From: Oscillospiraceae bacterium
Lineage (GTDB): Bacteria; Bacillota; Clostridia; Oscillospirales; Acutalibacteraceae
Assembly (NCBI GenBank): GCA_022508705.1
Contig: JAFLUO010000005.1
Span: forward strand, 1 to 31,592
Direction: 5' to 3'
DNA: 31,592 nucleotides
Shown: positions 7,884-16,099 of the stretch, one piece after another
Layout: every line of letters starts with the position of its first letter
How positions within the stretch are numbered: position 1 is the stretch's first letter
The notes under the pieces: generated by a model
Seen by the model: the letters and a program-made list of their open reading frames with translations, nothing else
Told to the model about the DNA's origin: nothing
The model's database searches: none
Position numbers and translations under genes: made by a program

Positions 7884-8555
7884 TTATATATTTTTCTCTA
7901 TTACAACCGATTTTCCTGATTTATCTAAAGTCATAAGAAGGGTATTGCCAACGTCAATTTTTTGCTCTTTAATTATTTTTTTCAGTTTTTCATCTGTCAT
8001 ATTGCAGTCGCCAAAGGAGCTTCTTTCGATTTGCCCGTCTGTAATTACAACACAGGGAATACCGCTGTCTTCCGGCTTAATTCCCGCATCTTTATTGATA
8101 ACTGTTTCGTAATCTGGTTTTAACATAACGCTCATTTTCCCGTTTGTCTCAATTATTCCGTAGGCGACAAGGGATATATCAAAAATATCCTTTTGTCTTA
8201 ACGATTCAAGAATATCGTCAATGGTAAGGCGCAGTTTTTTCATTTCCTTTTGCTGTAAAACTCCGTTACGAATAATAATTATCGGGTGACCCTGAACTAA
8301 AAATCTGAATTTAAGACTTTTCATACTTATTGCAGACGTAATAATTTCAAGAGTTACGAGAATCATTACGGGTATTATTGTTGAAATCAGCGGAATGTCG
8401 TTATTTTCCATAGGCATAGCAATAATTTCGGACAAAAGCAGAGTTACAACAAGCTCGGAGGGCTGAAGCTCGCCTATTTGTCTTTTTCCCATAAGTCGTA
8501 CAACGCAGATTACCGTAAAATAAAGAATAAGTGTGCGGATAATTGTAACAAACAT
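7884..8555 (-). CDS. DUF421 (YetF-type) membrane protein
   Basis: A 223-residue protein with about three N-terminal membrane segments followed by a soluble C-terminal region, the layout of the DUF421 family. Family hallmarks are VRLMGKRQIGELQPSELVVT after the first helix, SMKSLKFRFLVQGHPIIII, and LRLTIDDILESLRQKDIFDI in the soluble part. DUF421 proteins of Bacillus (YetF; 2Duf on a spore-resistance transposon) sit in the spore inner membrane and affect heat resistance and germination. The divergent germinant-receptor operon 83 bases away fits such a role here. The ribosome site AGGTGAT lies 6-7 bases before the ATG. The molecular activity is unknown. DUF4363 is the next gene on the same strand. 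Confidence 0.85.
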   Translation of the reverse strand: MFVTIIRTLILYFTVICVVRLMGKRQIGELQPSELVVTLLLSEIIAMPMENNDIPLISTIIPVMILVTLEIITSAISMKSLKFRFLVQGHPIIIIRNGVLQQKEMKKLRLTIDDILESLRQKDIFDISLVAYGIIETNGKMSVMLKPDYETVINKDAGIKPEDSGIPCVVITDGQIERSSFGDCNMTDEKLKKIIKEQKIDVGNTLLMTLDKSGKSVVIEKNI

Positions 8556-8638
8556 AAATAATCACCTGAACATATTTTTCACACGAATGCTCTGAATATT
8601 ACAAAAAAAACGGGGAAAAAACAGAATGGTGATACAAT

Positions 8639-10144
8639 GTGAAAAAATGGTATAGAGAAAAAATAAACGAAATAACTGTTCCGAATATCGAACATGAAGA
8701 AAAAGTACCCGTAAAACCTGAGGTTTCAGAGAATTTTAAATATCTCAAATCAAAGCTTAACCCGTCATTTGATGTGAAATACCGCTCAAACGAGGTGGAC
8801 GGTGTTAAATTCGGTTTCGTAATGCTTGACGGCATGTGTGATAACGAGATACTCACAGAGCAGATAATGATTCCGATTTTAAGAGGGCATTACAAAGAAC
8901 TCTCAGACGGCGAAAGAGTGCTTGAAACCGCATCAAATAACATTTCGGGCAGCATTGATAAATCCATTCAGTTTGAACTAAATTCGACTATCCGTGAGAT
9001 GCTTTCGGGCAATCTTTTAATGTTTGTGGAAGGCTCTTCAAGAGCCGTTTTATTCGGCGTACAGAAATTCCCCCAAAGGTCAATAAGCGAGCCTGACTCC
9101 GAAACACAGGAGCGAGGGTCAAAGGAGGGCTTTTCCGAAAGCTTTAAGGATAACGTGGCGCTCCTCAGAAGAAGAATACGCACTCCGGTCTTAAAAACTG
9201 AGATTATAGAGGTTGGCACAACAAGTAAAACGAGGGTGTGCGTTGCCTATTTATCTGACAGAGCAAACGAAGAAACAGTAGCGTCGGTTAAAAAGAAAAT
9301 TAAAAATTCCACCTTTGACGTGTGTTTAGGTTCAGGGTATCTTGAGCCGTTTCTCGGAAGTGAAATTCCGTCGCTGTTTTCAGGGGTAGGGAGTACCGAG
9401 CGACCCGACGTTTTAACGGCGAAGCTTTCAGAAGGAAAAATCGGAATAATAACAGACGGCACTCCTTACGCGCTTTTTGTACCGCATATTTTTACTGAGA
9501 ATTTTCACTCTTTGGACGACTATCTGAAAAAGCCTTATTATGCATTTGCAATCAGAATGCTTAAAATTATCGCATTTTTTATAGGGATTTTTCTTCCGGG
9601 ATTTTACGTTGCAATTTGCACCTTTCACCAAGAGGTAATTCCCGAAACAATGATTTTTGATATTTGTCTTCAGGAAAGCCTTGTGCCTTTGCCCGTAATG
9701 ATAGAGGTGCTGACAATGCACACTGTATTTGAAATAGTAAAAGAAGCGGGTCTGAGAATGCCGAGAAGTATCGGAAATGCGGTGTCAATCGTCGGCGCTC
9801 TCGTCATTGGCGATGCGGCAGTCAGCGCAGGCATTGTTGCAGCCCCTATGCTGATAGTTATGGGCATGGCCGCAGTAAGTTCCTTTGTTATTCCGTCCCT
9901 TTACGATATTTCGTCATTACTTCGTGCCGTGCTTATAGTAGTCGGCGGTGTTTCGGGATTTTTCGGAATAATGCTTGTATTTGCGGTTGTTGTTATAAAT
10001 ATGGCCTCTATTTCACCGTACAAAGTACCGTTTACGTCTCCCTTGTCGCCTACAAAAACGGGAGCTTGGAGAGATTTACTTTTCCGTGCCGATTGGCGAA
10101 AGCTCGGCACAAAAAGATTACAGACAGATAGGCTTGATAAATAA
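8639..10144 (+). CDS. Spore germinant receptor subunit A (GerA/GerKA family)
   Basis: A 501-residue A subunit of a nutrient germinant receptor in the spore inner membrane. Residues 1 to ~300 are the soluble N-terminal part, with NLLMFVEGSSRAVLFGVQKFP and the conserved EPDSETQERGSKEGFSES. From ~304 on there are about four to six membrane segments, with the family signature FEIVKEAGLRMPRSIG and GALVIGDAAVSAGIV. Translation starts at GTG 8639, with GGTGAT upstream. The stop codon overlaps the next gene's ATG (TAATG), so A and B are translationally coupled. Which sugar or amino acid triggers it cannot be read from the sequence. Expression would be expected in the forespore (sigma G), but I could not find a convincing sigma-G promoter. 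Confidence 0.95.
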   Translation: MKKWYREKINEITVPNIEHEEKVPVKPEVSENFKYLKSKLNPSFDVKYRSNEVDGVKFGFVMLDGMCDNEILTEQIMIPILRGHYKELSDGERVLETASNNISGSIDKSIQFELNSTIREMLSGNLLMFVEGSSRAVLFGVQKFPQRSISEPDSETQERGSKEGFSESFKDNVALLRRRIRTPVLKTEIIEVGTTSKTRVCVAYLSDRANEETVASVKKKIKNSTFDVCLGSGYLEPFLGSEIPSLFSGVGSTERPDVLTAKLSEGKIGIITDGTPYALFVPHIFTENFHSLDDYLKKPYYAFAIRMLKIIAFFIGIFLPGFYVAICTFHQEVIPETMIFDICLQESLVPLPVMIEVLTMHTVFEIVKEAGLRMPRSIGNAVSIVGALVIGDAAVSAGIVAAPMLIVMGMAAVSSFVIPSLYDISSLLRAVLIVVGGVSGFFGIMLVFAVVVINMASISPYKVPFTSPLSPTKTGAWRDLLFRADWRKLGTKRLQTDRLDK

Positions 10145-11199
10145 TGAATTCAAAAGTTACGGTATTTCAATTCTATTCAATATTGATTTTAACACGTCTT
10201 TTAACAACGCTTACGTATATTCCCGAATATACTGAGAATATTACCGCTTCGGATAAGATGATTCTGACTCTGTTTTGCATTATTTTCGGTACACTGATTT
10301 ATATTCCCGTTTATATTCTTAACAAAAAGTACGGCGGAGAGAATCAAAAAACCTTCGGGACATTTAACAAAATAAAAGCAGTTATTTTTTCAACAGTTTT
10401 CTTTTATTTTTCGGTTTCAACAGTGTCACGTCTTGACCTCTTTGCAGGTACGGTTGTATTTCCCGAAACTGACGCAAAATTTTTACTCCTTCTTGTTGTT
10501 ATCTTTTGTTGCTACAGTGCATATCTCGGCATTGAGCCGATAGCCAGAAGTGCAGTAATATTTATAGCTCCAATACTGTTGTCTTTATCGTTTGTTTTTC
10601 TTGCTCTGTGGAAAAAAACAGACCTGCTTAACTTAACTCCGCCGTTTTATAACGGAGTTTTACCCGTTGTAAAAGCTTCCTTGAACTCAACCGGCAGAAC
10701 AGTCGAATATGCGGTTATAGCCGCCTTGTTTCCGTTTGTTACAGGAAATCATAAAAAAGGCTTCCTGGTATGGAGAATATCACAGTCAGTAATTACGGCA
10801 ATAGTCTTCTTTTTTGAGGCAACAATTCTCGGTGCGTTTTCGGACGCACAGCTTTTCCCCGTTTACGCAATTGCTTCAATGGCACGCTTTTCATTTTTCA
10901 GAGGACTCGGCGCAATAATTACGGGTCTGTGGATTGTTTGCGCTTTTCTTAAAACATCGCTTCTTATTTTCCTTCAGGCTAAACTTATTTCTGAGGCGTT
11001 CGGAGTTAATAGAATCACCGTAATAGCAGTGGTTGGTGCTTTGCTGGCTGCGGTGTGCATGTTAATTTCGGGAAGCGTTGAAAGATTTAATATTATTGAC
11101 ACATCGTCAGTTAAATTTGTTTTGATTTTAATATCCGTTCCGATTTTAGCGATTGTGGAATTGATTATGAGGAGAAGACGAAAATGCGCAAAGCAGTAA
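10144..11199 (+). CDS. Spore germination permease-like subunit B (GerAB/GerKB family)
   Basis: A 351-residue protein with about ten hydrophobic segments, homologous to amino-acid permeases of the APC type. In the receptor complex the B subunit binds the germinant. Visible family features include TVFQFYSILILTRLLTTLTY at the start, the SRLDLFAGTVVFPETD loop, the GIEPIARSA segment, and KASLNSTGRTVEYAVIAALFPF. It overlaps gerA by one base and gerC by 16 bases, so all three subunits are probably made together. The length is slightly below the ~365 usual for the family but appears complete. Confidence 0.93.
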   Translation: MNSKVTVFQFYSILILTRLLTTLTYIPEYTENITASDKMILTLFCIIFGTLIYIPVYILNKKYGGENQKTFGTFNKIKAVIFSTVFFYFSVSTVSRLDLFAGTVVFPETDAKFLLLLVVIFCCYSAYLGIEPIARSAVIFIAPILLSLSFVFLALWKKTDLLNLTPPFYNGVLPVVKASLNSTGRTVEYAVIAALFPFVTGNHKKGFLVWRISQSVITAIVFFFEATILGAFSDAQLFPVYAIASMARFSFFRGLGAIITGLWIVCAFLKTSLLIFLQAKLISEAFGVNRITVIAVVGALLAAVCMLISGSVERFNIIDTSSVKFVLILISVPILAIVELIMRRRRKCAKQ

Positions 11200-12317
11200 T
11201 TATTTTAACCTGCATTGTTTGTTTGGGAGCAATACTCAACAGAAATACCTTTAAAGACGATATAAGCAACAGAAGTATCGTGCAGGGCGTGGGGATTGAT
11301 ATAAATGACGACGGCACATATACGGTTACTTTGGAGATAATAAATACAGAAAACTATTCAAATGCCGACGGAACGGCAAAACCCGTAATGAATTTGCGTA
11401 CACTCAGCGGTAAAACCGTAAGTTCTGCAATAAAAAGCGCTTATGCTATTGACGGTAAAACCCCCGTATTATCACAGAACAGAGTCATTGTTATAGGCAA
11501 AAAACTTGCAGAACAAGGCATAATGCCGTCTCTTGATTTTTTTATACGGGGTTCTGAAAATTACCCTACTGTGCAAATAGCGACGGTTGAGGGGAAGGCA
11601 GAGGACTTTTTTAAAGATGCCTCAGGTGAAACTACCGTAGTTTCAAGAAATATAGAAGACATTCTTATGACATCTGAGGAAGATATGTCCGTTTCTTCAA
11701 TAACCCTTTGTGATCTTGTAAACCATTACAAGAGCGCAGGAGCGTCGTTTTATATGCCGATTATTTCAACTTTTGAAGGAAAAGAGAAAAAAGAAATAAC
11801 CTCAAAAGGCACGGCTGTTTTTAAGGAAGGTAAGTTAGTTTGCAATTTAAGCGAGGAAGAAACAGCTTCATTAAATTTCCTTTGCAACTGTGCAAGAAGA
11901 GGAGCGGTGGATTTTTCATATAACGGAGTGCCTGCTTCAATAAGTGTTATTCAAAACAGTACAAAGAAAAAAGTGGATTATTCTTCTGAAAATCCGCAGT
12001 TTTTCTTTAAAGTAAAAATTAAGGCCGACCTTGCTGAGATAGACAGCGAAACGGTTTACAATCCAACGCAGACGGAAGTTGATGCTATGAAAGAGTGTGC
12101 GGAGGAGAAAATAAAAAGCGACATTGAGTCGCTTTGCAGAAAGCTTTATACAGAAGAAAAAGCAGATCCGCTCGGGTTTTCGCGGCTGATTTACATTTAC
12201 TATCCCGAAAAGTTCCGGGCGCAAGAAAAAAACCTCAGTGAAATAATGACAAACAGTCAGTATTCCGTCGAGGTGGAAATATGCATCCGCCGTTTAGGGC
12301 AGGATTATTCATCATAA
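11184..12317 (+). CDS. Ger(x)C family germination protein (subunit C) with an atypical N-terminus
   Basis: A 377-residue C subunit. The conserved SIVQGVGIDI near residue 31, LRTLSGKTVSSAI, LSQNRVIVIGKKLAE and the C-terminal helical domain (NPTQTEVDAMKECAEEKIKS) place it in Ger(x)C. C subunits are normally lipoproteins with a Gly-Cys lipobox about 12 residues before the IVxGxGID motif. Here the hydrophobic N-terminus reads MRKAVIILTCIVCLGAILNR; its cysteines at 10 and 13 are preceded by Thr and Val, not the Ala/Gly/Ser expected at -1, and asparagine/arginine stand where the lipidated Cys usually is. The protein may therefore be anchored by an uncleaved helix. GAGGAG provides the ribosome site; a strong terminator follows 1 base after the stop. 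Confidence 0.92.
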   Translation: MRKAVIILTCIVCLGAILNRNTFKDDISNRSIVQGVGIDINDDGTYTVTLEIINTENYSNADGTAKPVMNLRTLSGKTVSSAIKSAYAIDGKTPVLSQNRVIVIGKKLAEQGIMPSLDFFIRGSENYPTVQIATVEGKAEDFFKDASGETTVVSRNIEDILMTSEEDMSVSSITLCDLVNHYKSAGASFYMPIISTFEGKEKKEITSKGTAVFKEGKLVCNLSEEETASLNFLCNCARRGAVDFSYNGVPASISVIQNSTKKKVDYSSENPQFFFKVKIKADLAEIDSETVYNPTQTEVDAMKECAEEKIKSDIESLCRKLYTEEKADPLGFSRLIYIYYPEKFRAQEKNLSEIMTNSQYSVEVEICIRRLGQDYSS

Positions 12318-12346
12318 AAAAGCAGGATTTAAAATCCTGCTTTTTT
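12316..12346. terminator. Bidirectional terminator between gerC and the GH36 gene
   Basis: AGCAGGAT / ATCCTGCT with loop TTAAA, flanked by A5 on the left and T6 on the right. It gives a U-tract on both strands and serves both convergent genes. Confidence 0.9.
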
Positions 12347-12365
12347 ATGCCCGTTCACTTAAATA

Positions 12366-14006
12366 TCAATAAATTTCACCTGTTTTAATATTAAAGCAAA
12401 GTCTTTGATTGCCGTTTTCGTCCATATACACGATTTCCAATAAATCGTTTGTAACAAATTCCGCTGAAATCAGTTCAGGCTTTTTGCCGTTGAAAATCTG
12501 CAACAGAGTTTGCATTTTTTCAACGTCGTAATCGTCTACATTATCCGATGTAAACAGAAGACTGCCAAATATTCTGTTGATAAGCGCAACCGTTTTTCTT
12601 TGCTCTACAGTCATTTTCATATTATTGTCACGAAGCAGGAAAACGTCAGGATCGTTAAGAAAGGCTCTGCCGTCAAGCCCTCTTCTGAAAACGGTATTTC
12701 CTAAGGTTGACCTTGTGGAAACGCCCTCACGCTGAATGTCAAGCTTGGGGATCCATTCAAGCCCCATATCTGCACCGATTCTGCAATAATCCACCTTGCC
12801 GAATGCAGGAGCTAACGGCACACCGCAACCGAGAATTAACTTATCGCCTACACATTCTCTGATAAAGTCCATAGCCTCGCACATAAGCTGACCTCTTGAC
12901 TTGTTATACCCGGGAACGATTGCCGCAGCATAAAGGAAGTCAAGCTTTACCATGTCATAGCCCCATTCGTTTAATACCACGTCGAAGAAGTGCTGAATAT
13001 ATTCCCTTGCGCCGGAGTTTTGAATATCAAGAGCGTAAAATCCGTTCCAGTTAAAGCCGCATTTAACGGGCTTGCCGAATTTATCTTTAATAAGCCATTC
13101 GGGGTGCTCTTTTGCAACCTTTGAATGGTACTGCGCACCTAAGGGGGCAAGCCAAAGCCCTGCCTTCATACCTTTTTCGTGAATACGGTCTGCAATGTAT
13201 TTCATTCCGTTGGGGAATTTCTTGCTGTCAATGCTGAGCCAGTCGCCGACAGCAGTTTGGAAACCGTCGTCAATTTGGAAAAAGTCGATTTTTGCGTCAA
13301 CCTTTGAAAGTGCTTCAAGGTCTGTTATAACAATATTTTCGTTGATATTTGCATAGTAGTTGTACCATGTGGTGTATCCGTTTGCCCGTGTGGCTCTCGG
13401 CTTTTCTGTTTGCATTACTTCAAAATATTTGTCAAATACTTCGTCCATAGTGCCTTTAAAGTGAATAATATCCATAAGAACGTATTCGCCGTGTATTGCA
13501 ACGCACTCAAGCTCTTTTTCAAACACTATTTTATTCTCAGGGCAAACTGTGTTTATTATTGTGTAGCCGAAGTGCTCCGAAAGAGAGCCGAAGAGATTAA
13601 CGGTTTCGCCGTTCCTTACATAGGCATATGAATAACCGTGGAAAACGCCTTTGCGTGAATCGTATTTTTTAAAGTTATAGTCGCCCGAAGCGCCCAGAGG
13701 AGTAAAAAGCAGGGGAGCAAGGCGAGGGGATGTCATATTAACGCCTTTCTCGTCAATAAAATATTCACGGCAGTCGGTCCACGACTGGTACCCGTTAAGA
13801 AATACTCTGTCGTTAGTATCAAAATCAAAGGGTACCGTCATCTTGAATTTAAGCTTATCAAGAGAAACTCCCTTTGTATTTATTACGATTTTAATGTGGT
13901 CCTTATTTGCAACCGTTTCCATTGAGTAATGGTCTGTTTCAAAAAGGTGGCTTGTGTAATTTACGCCATTTGCAGAGTATTCAAAACTTATTTTAAACTT
14001 TTCCAT
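12366..14006 (-). CDS. GH36 alpha-galactosidase-type glycoside hydrolase, cytoplasmic
   Basis: This 546-residue clan GH-D enzyme probably removes terminal alpha-galactose (or alpha-GalNAc) from imported oligosaccharides. The N-terminal ~180 residues are the beta-sandwich domain (LNGYQSWTDCREYF). The TIM barrel begins near NGYTTWYNYYANI, with FFQIDDGFQ and KAGLWLAPLGA. The catalytic nucleophile is Asp356 in MVKLDFLY and the acid/base is Asp413 in CRIGADMGLEW. There is no signal peptide. The length fits the short GH36 group (like the Thermotoga enzyme of ~550 residues) rather than the ~720-residue group. The start is ATG 14006 with GGGAG 8 bases upstream; an in-frame GTG at 14021 overlaps that ribosome site. 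It is divergent from the phosphohexomutase-GH38 operon and may share regulation with it. Confidence 0.9.
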   Translation of the reverse strand: MEKFKISFEYSANGVNYTSHLFETDHYSMETVANKDHIKIVINTKGVSLDKLKFKMTVPFDFDTNDRVFLNGYQSWTDCREYFIDEKGVNMTSPRLAPLLFTPLGASGDYNFKKYDSRKGVFHGYSYAYVRNGETVNLFGSLSEHFGYTIINTVCPENKIVFEKELECVAIHGEYVLMDIIHFKGTMDEVFDKYFEVMQTEKPRATRANGYTTWYNYYANINENIVITDLEALSKVDAKIDFFQIDDGFQTAVGDWLSIDSKKFPNGMKYIADRIHEKGMKAGLWLAPLGAQYHSKVAKEHPEWLIKDKFGKPVKCGFNWNGFYALDIQNSGAREYIQHFFDVVLNEWGYDMVKLDFLYAAAIVPGYNKSRGQLMCEAMDFIRECVGDKLILGCGVPLAPAFGKVDYCRIGADMGLEWIPKLDIQREGVSTRSTLGNTVFRRGLDGRAFLNDPDVFLLRDNNMKMTVEQRKTVALINRIFGSLLFTSDNVDDYDVEKMQTLLQIFNGKKPELISAEFVTNDLLEIVYMDENGNQRLCFNIKTGEIY

Positions 14007-14039
14007 GCTATAATCTCCCACTATATGTTAGTTGTAAAA

Positions 14040-14048
14040 ATTATATCA
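14040..14048 (-). promoter_or_regulatory. Extended -10 promoter of the GH36 gene
   Basis: On the minus strand TGATATAAT is an extended -10 box. No good -35 box lies at the usual distance. TTTGAT-type repeats surround it (see the findings). Confidence 0.5.
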
Positions 14049-14135
14049 AAAATCAAATAACAAATATATGGTAATATCAAACAATAATAAAATATTTGAT
14101 TTATTTAATTTAACAATATTTATTTGATAAATTTA

Positions 14136-14179
14136 TTGAAAAAAGCAGATAAAAGTATTAGAATATAGACTGATATAAT
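14136..14179 (+). promoter_or_regulatory. Promoter region of the phosphohexomutase operon
   Basis: TTGAAA (14136-14141), 17 bases, TAGAAT (14159-14164) is the better full promoter. An extended -10 box TGATATAAT (14171-14179) lies just downstream and would leave almost no leader before the ribosome site AAGGGG at 14188-14193. Confidence 0.55.
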
Positions 14180-14200
14180 TTGTGCATAAGGGGTACTTTT

Positions 14201-15850
14201 ATGACAGTAAATGAACTTAAAAAGCTTTGGGAAAGCTTTGACGAAGAAACGAAAAAAGAGCTTTCCGCAATTACAGATGGAAAAGAAATCGAAGACAGAT
14301 TTTATAAAGAACTTGAATTCGGCACAGGGGGCTTGCGAGGAGTAATGGGCGCAGGTCTTAACCGAATGAATAAATACACAGTTGCAAGGGCAACGAAAGG
14401 CTATGCAGACTATTTAAACTCTGTGTTCAGCGGTGAAATTTCCGTGGCGGTGGCGTATGATTCACGCAATAATTCACGCTTTTTTGCTGAAACTGCCGCA
14501 GGCGTACTTGCAGAAAACGGAATTAAAACCTTTGTGTTTGACACTTTAATGCCAACTCCCGTTTTATCTTTTACGGTGAGGCATTTACACTGTAACGGCG
14601 GAATTGTATTAACTGCAAGCCATAATCCAAAAGAGTATAACGGCTACAAAATTTACGACTACAGAGGCTGTCAGCTGGTTCCCCATTTAGCCCTTGCCGT
14701 TACCGAAAAAATCAATAATATCACGGATTACAAATCAGTTAAAATAAAAGCTTTTGACGATTGCGTTAAAGACGGCGATACAAAAATTATCGGCAACGAA
14801 GTTTTAGAAGCCTTTTTGAGTGAGGTTAAAAAGCAATCGCTATATGAAAAACCGTCTGAGTTAAAAATTGTCTATACTCCGCTTCATGGCACGGGCAATA
14901 TACCCGTAAGAAGAATTCTTGAGGGTATGAATGTGTCTGTTGTAAAAGAGCAGGAAATGCCCGACGGCAATTTCAGCACGGTTCGCTCACCTAACCCTGA
15001 GGAAAAAGACGCTCTGTCCATAGGAATAGAGCAGGCAAAGAGAGAAAAAGCGGATTTAGTTCTCGGCACAGACCCTGACTGTGACAGAGTAGGTACTGCG
15101 GTTTTGCATAAGGGCGAATATATTTCCCTTACGGGCAATCAAATGGGCGCATTGCTTGTGAATTTTGTTCTTTCGCAGAAAAAAGATACATTAAAAGAAA
15201 ATTCCGTAATTGTTAAAACGATAGTAACGGGTGAGCTTGGCGCAAAAATTGCAGAGGATTATTCCCTTTCTGTTGATGAAACGCTTACGGGATTTAAGTA
15301 CATAGGCGAAAAGATAAATAAATATGAGGATACAGGCGAAAAAGATTATGTTATAGGATACGAGGAGTCCTATGGCTACCTTGTGGGCACTCACGCAAGA
15401 GATAAGGATGCTGTGGTTTCCTCAATGCTTATTTGTCAAATGGCATCGTACTATAAAAATCAAGGCAAAACTTTAGTTGATGCTCTTAACGAAATTTATG
15501 AAAAATACGGCTTTTATATGGACGCACTTGATACGTTTGTGTTAAAAGGCAAGGACGGCGCAGAAAAAATTAAGAAAATAACACATTCTTTGCGTGAAAA
15601 GGGCGAATCGCTTTTTGACGGAACGGAAAAGGTAAAGGAATTTATTGATTATTCCGTAGGTATTGCAGATTTACCGAAAGAAAACGTTTTAAAATACGTC
15701 TTTGAGGGCGGCAGTTGGTCTGCTGTAAGGCCTTCGGGAACAGAGCCTAAGTTAAAGGTTTATTATTCCGTTCGCGGTAAAGACAGAACCGAAGCTGAAA
15801 ACAGGCTCAAAAAAATTCAAGGCGTGTTAAAGGGCGAAATTGAGGATTGA
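14201..15850 (+). CDS. Phospho-sugar mutase (phosphoglucomutase/phosphomannomutase)
   Basis: A 549-residue alpha-D-phosphohexomutase that interconverts hexose 1- and 6-phosphates. The catalytic serine is Ser140 in TASHNPKEYNGYK. The metal loop is GTDPDCDRVG, the sugar-selecting loop GYEESYGYLVG, and the phosphate-binding loop RPSGTEPKLK near the C-terminus; all four domains are present. The length matches the PgcA-type class of Firmicutes. The start is ATG 14201 with AAGGGG 7 bases upstream; an in-frame TTG at 14180 would lie before that ribosome site. It heads an operon with a NifU-like gene (3-base gap) and a GH38 alpha-mannosidase, which suggests a role in mannose or glucose phosphate handling, though such mutases often use both. 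Confidence 0.93.
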   Translation: MTVNELKKLWESFDEETKKELSAITDGKEIEDRFYKELEFGTGGLRGVMGAGLNRMNKYTVARATKGYADYLNSVFSGEISVAVAYDSRNNSRFFAETAAGVLAENGIKTFVFDTLMPTPVLSFTVRHLHCNGGIVLTASHNPKEYNGYKIYDYRGCQLVPHLALAVTEKINNITDYKSVKIKAFDDCVKDGDTKIIGNEVLEAFLSEVKKQSLYEKPSELKIVYTPLHGTGNIPVRRILEGMNVSVVKEQEMPDGNFSTVRSPNPEEKDALSIGIEQAKREKADLVLGTDPDCDRVGTAVLHKGEYISLTGNQMGALLVNFVLSQKKDTLKENSVIVKTIVTGELGAKIAEDYSLSVDETLTGFKYIGEKINKYEDTGEKDYVIGYEESYGYLVGTHARDKDAVVSSMLICQMASYYKNQGKTLVDALNEIYEKYGFYMDALDTFVLKGKDGAEKIKKITHSLREKGESLFDGTEKVKEFIDYSVGIADLPKENVLKYVFEGGSWSAVRPSGTEPKLKVYYSVRGKDRTEAENRLKKIQGVLKGEIED

Positions 15851-15853
15851 TTT

Positions 15854-16087
15854 ATGGAAAATTACATAAAAAATATATTAGCGCCGAAATTGCAGGGCGA
15901 CGGCGGCTGGATAGAATTTGTTAACTTTGAATTCGGCGTTCTAACTGTTATTTTTCGGGGTGAATGTTCAAAATGCTTGATTCTTGACCGCTGTATTGAT
16001 TGGATAAAGCAGGAAATAAAGCGTGATTTAGGAATTAACTGTGAAATTGAGGCTATCCGCAAGAAACCGTTTTTCTGGGATAACTGA
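15854..16087 (+). CDS. NifU-like C-terminal domain protein (Fe-S scaffold type)
   Basis: A 77-residue stand-alone NifU C-terminal domain. LQGDGGWIEFVNFEFG followed by VIFRGECSKC matches the family pattern of GDGG, beta strands and a CxxC pair; the C-terminal helix and strand (IDWIKQEIKRDLG ... CEIEAI) complete the fold. In other bacteria such domains carry or transfer an Fe-S cluster bound by the two cysteines, usually as dimers. GAGGA upstream is the ribosome site. It is odd that it lies between a sugar mutase and a mannosidase with gaps of 3 and 12 bases, so it must be co-transcribed with them. No other Fe-S assembly gene is in the window. Confidence 0.82.
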   Translation: MENYIKNILAPKLQGDGGWIEFVNFEFGVLTVIFRGECSKCLILDRCIDWIKQEIKRDLGINCEIEAIRKKPFFWDN

Positions 16088-16099
16088 CAGGAGAAAATT

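Noticed and set aside
7669..8112. Plus-strand frame of 147 codons
   Set aside because: It runs antisense through DUF4363, the hairpin cluster and DUF421, with no ribosome site or recognisable motif.
8556..8638. Sigma-G promoter for gerABC
   Set aside because: GAATATTA (8594-8601) vaguely resembles the -10 box but no matching -35 box is at the right distance.
9428..9788. Minus-strand frames inside gerA
   Set aside because: Low-complexity, Ser/Cys-rich shadow translations of a conserved gene.
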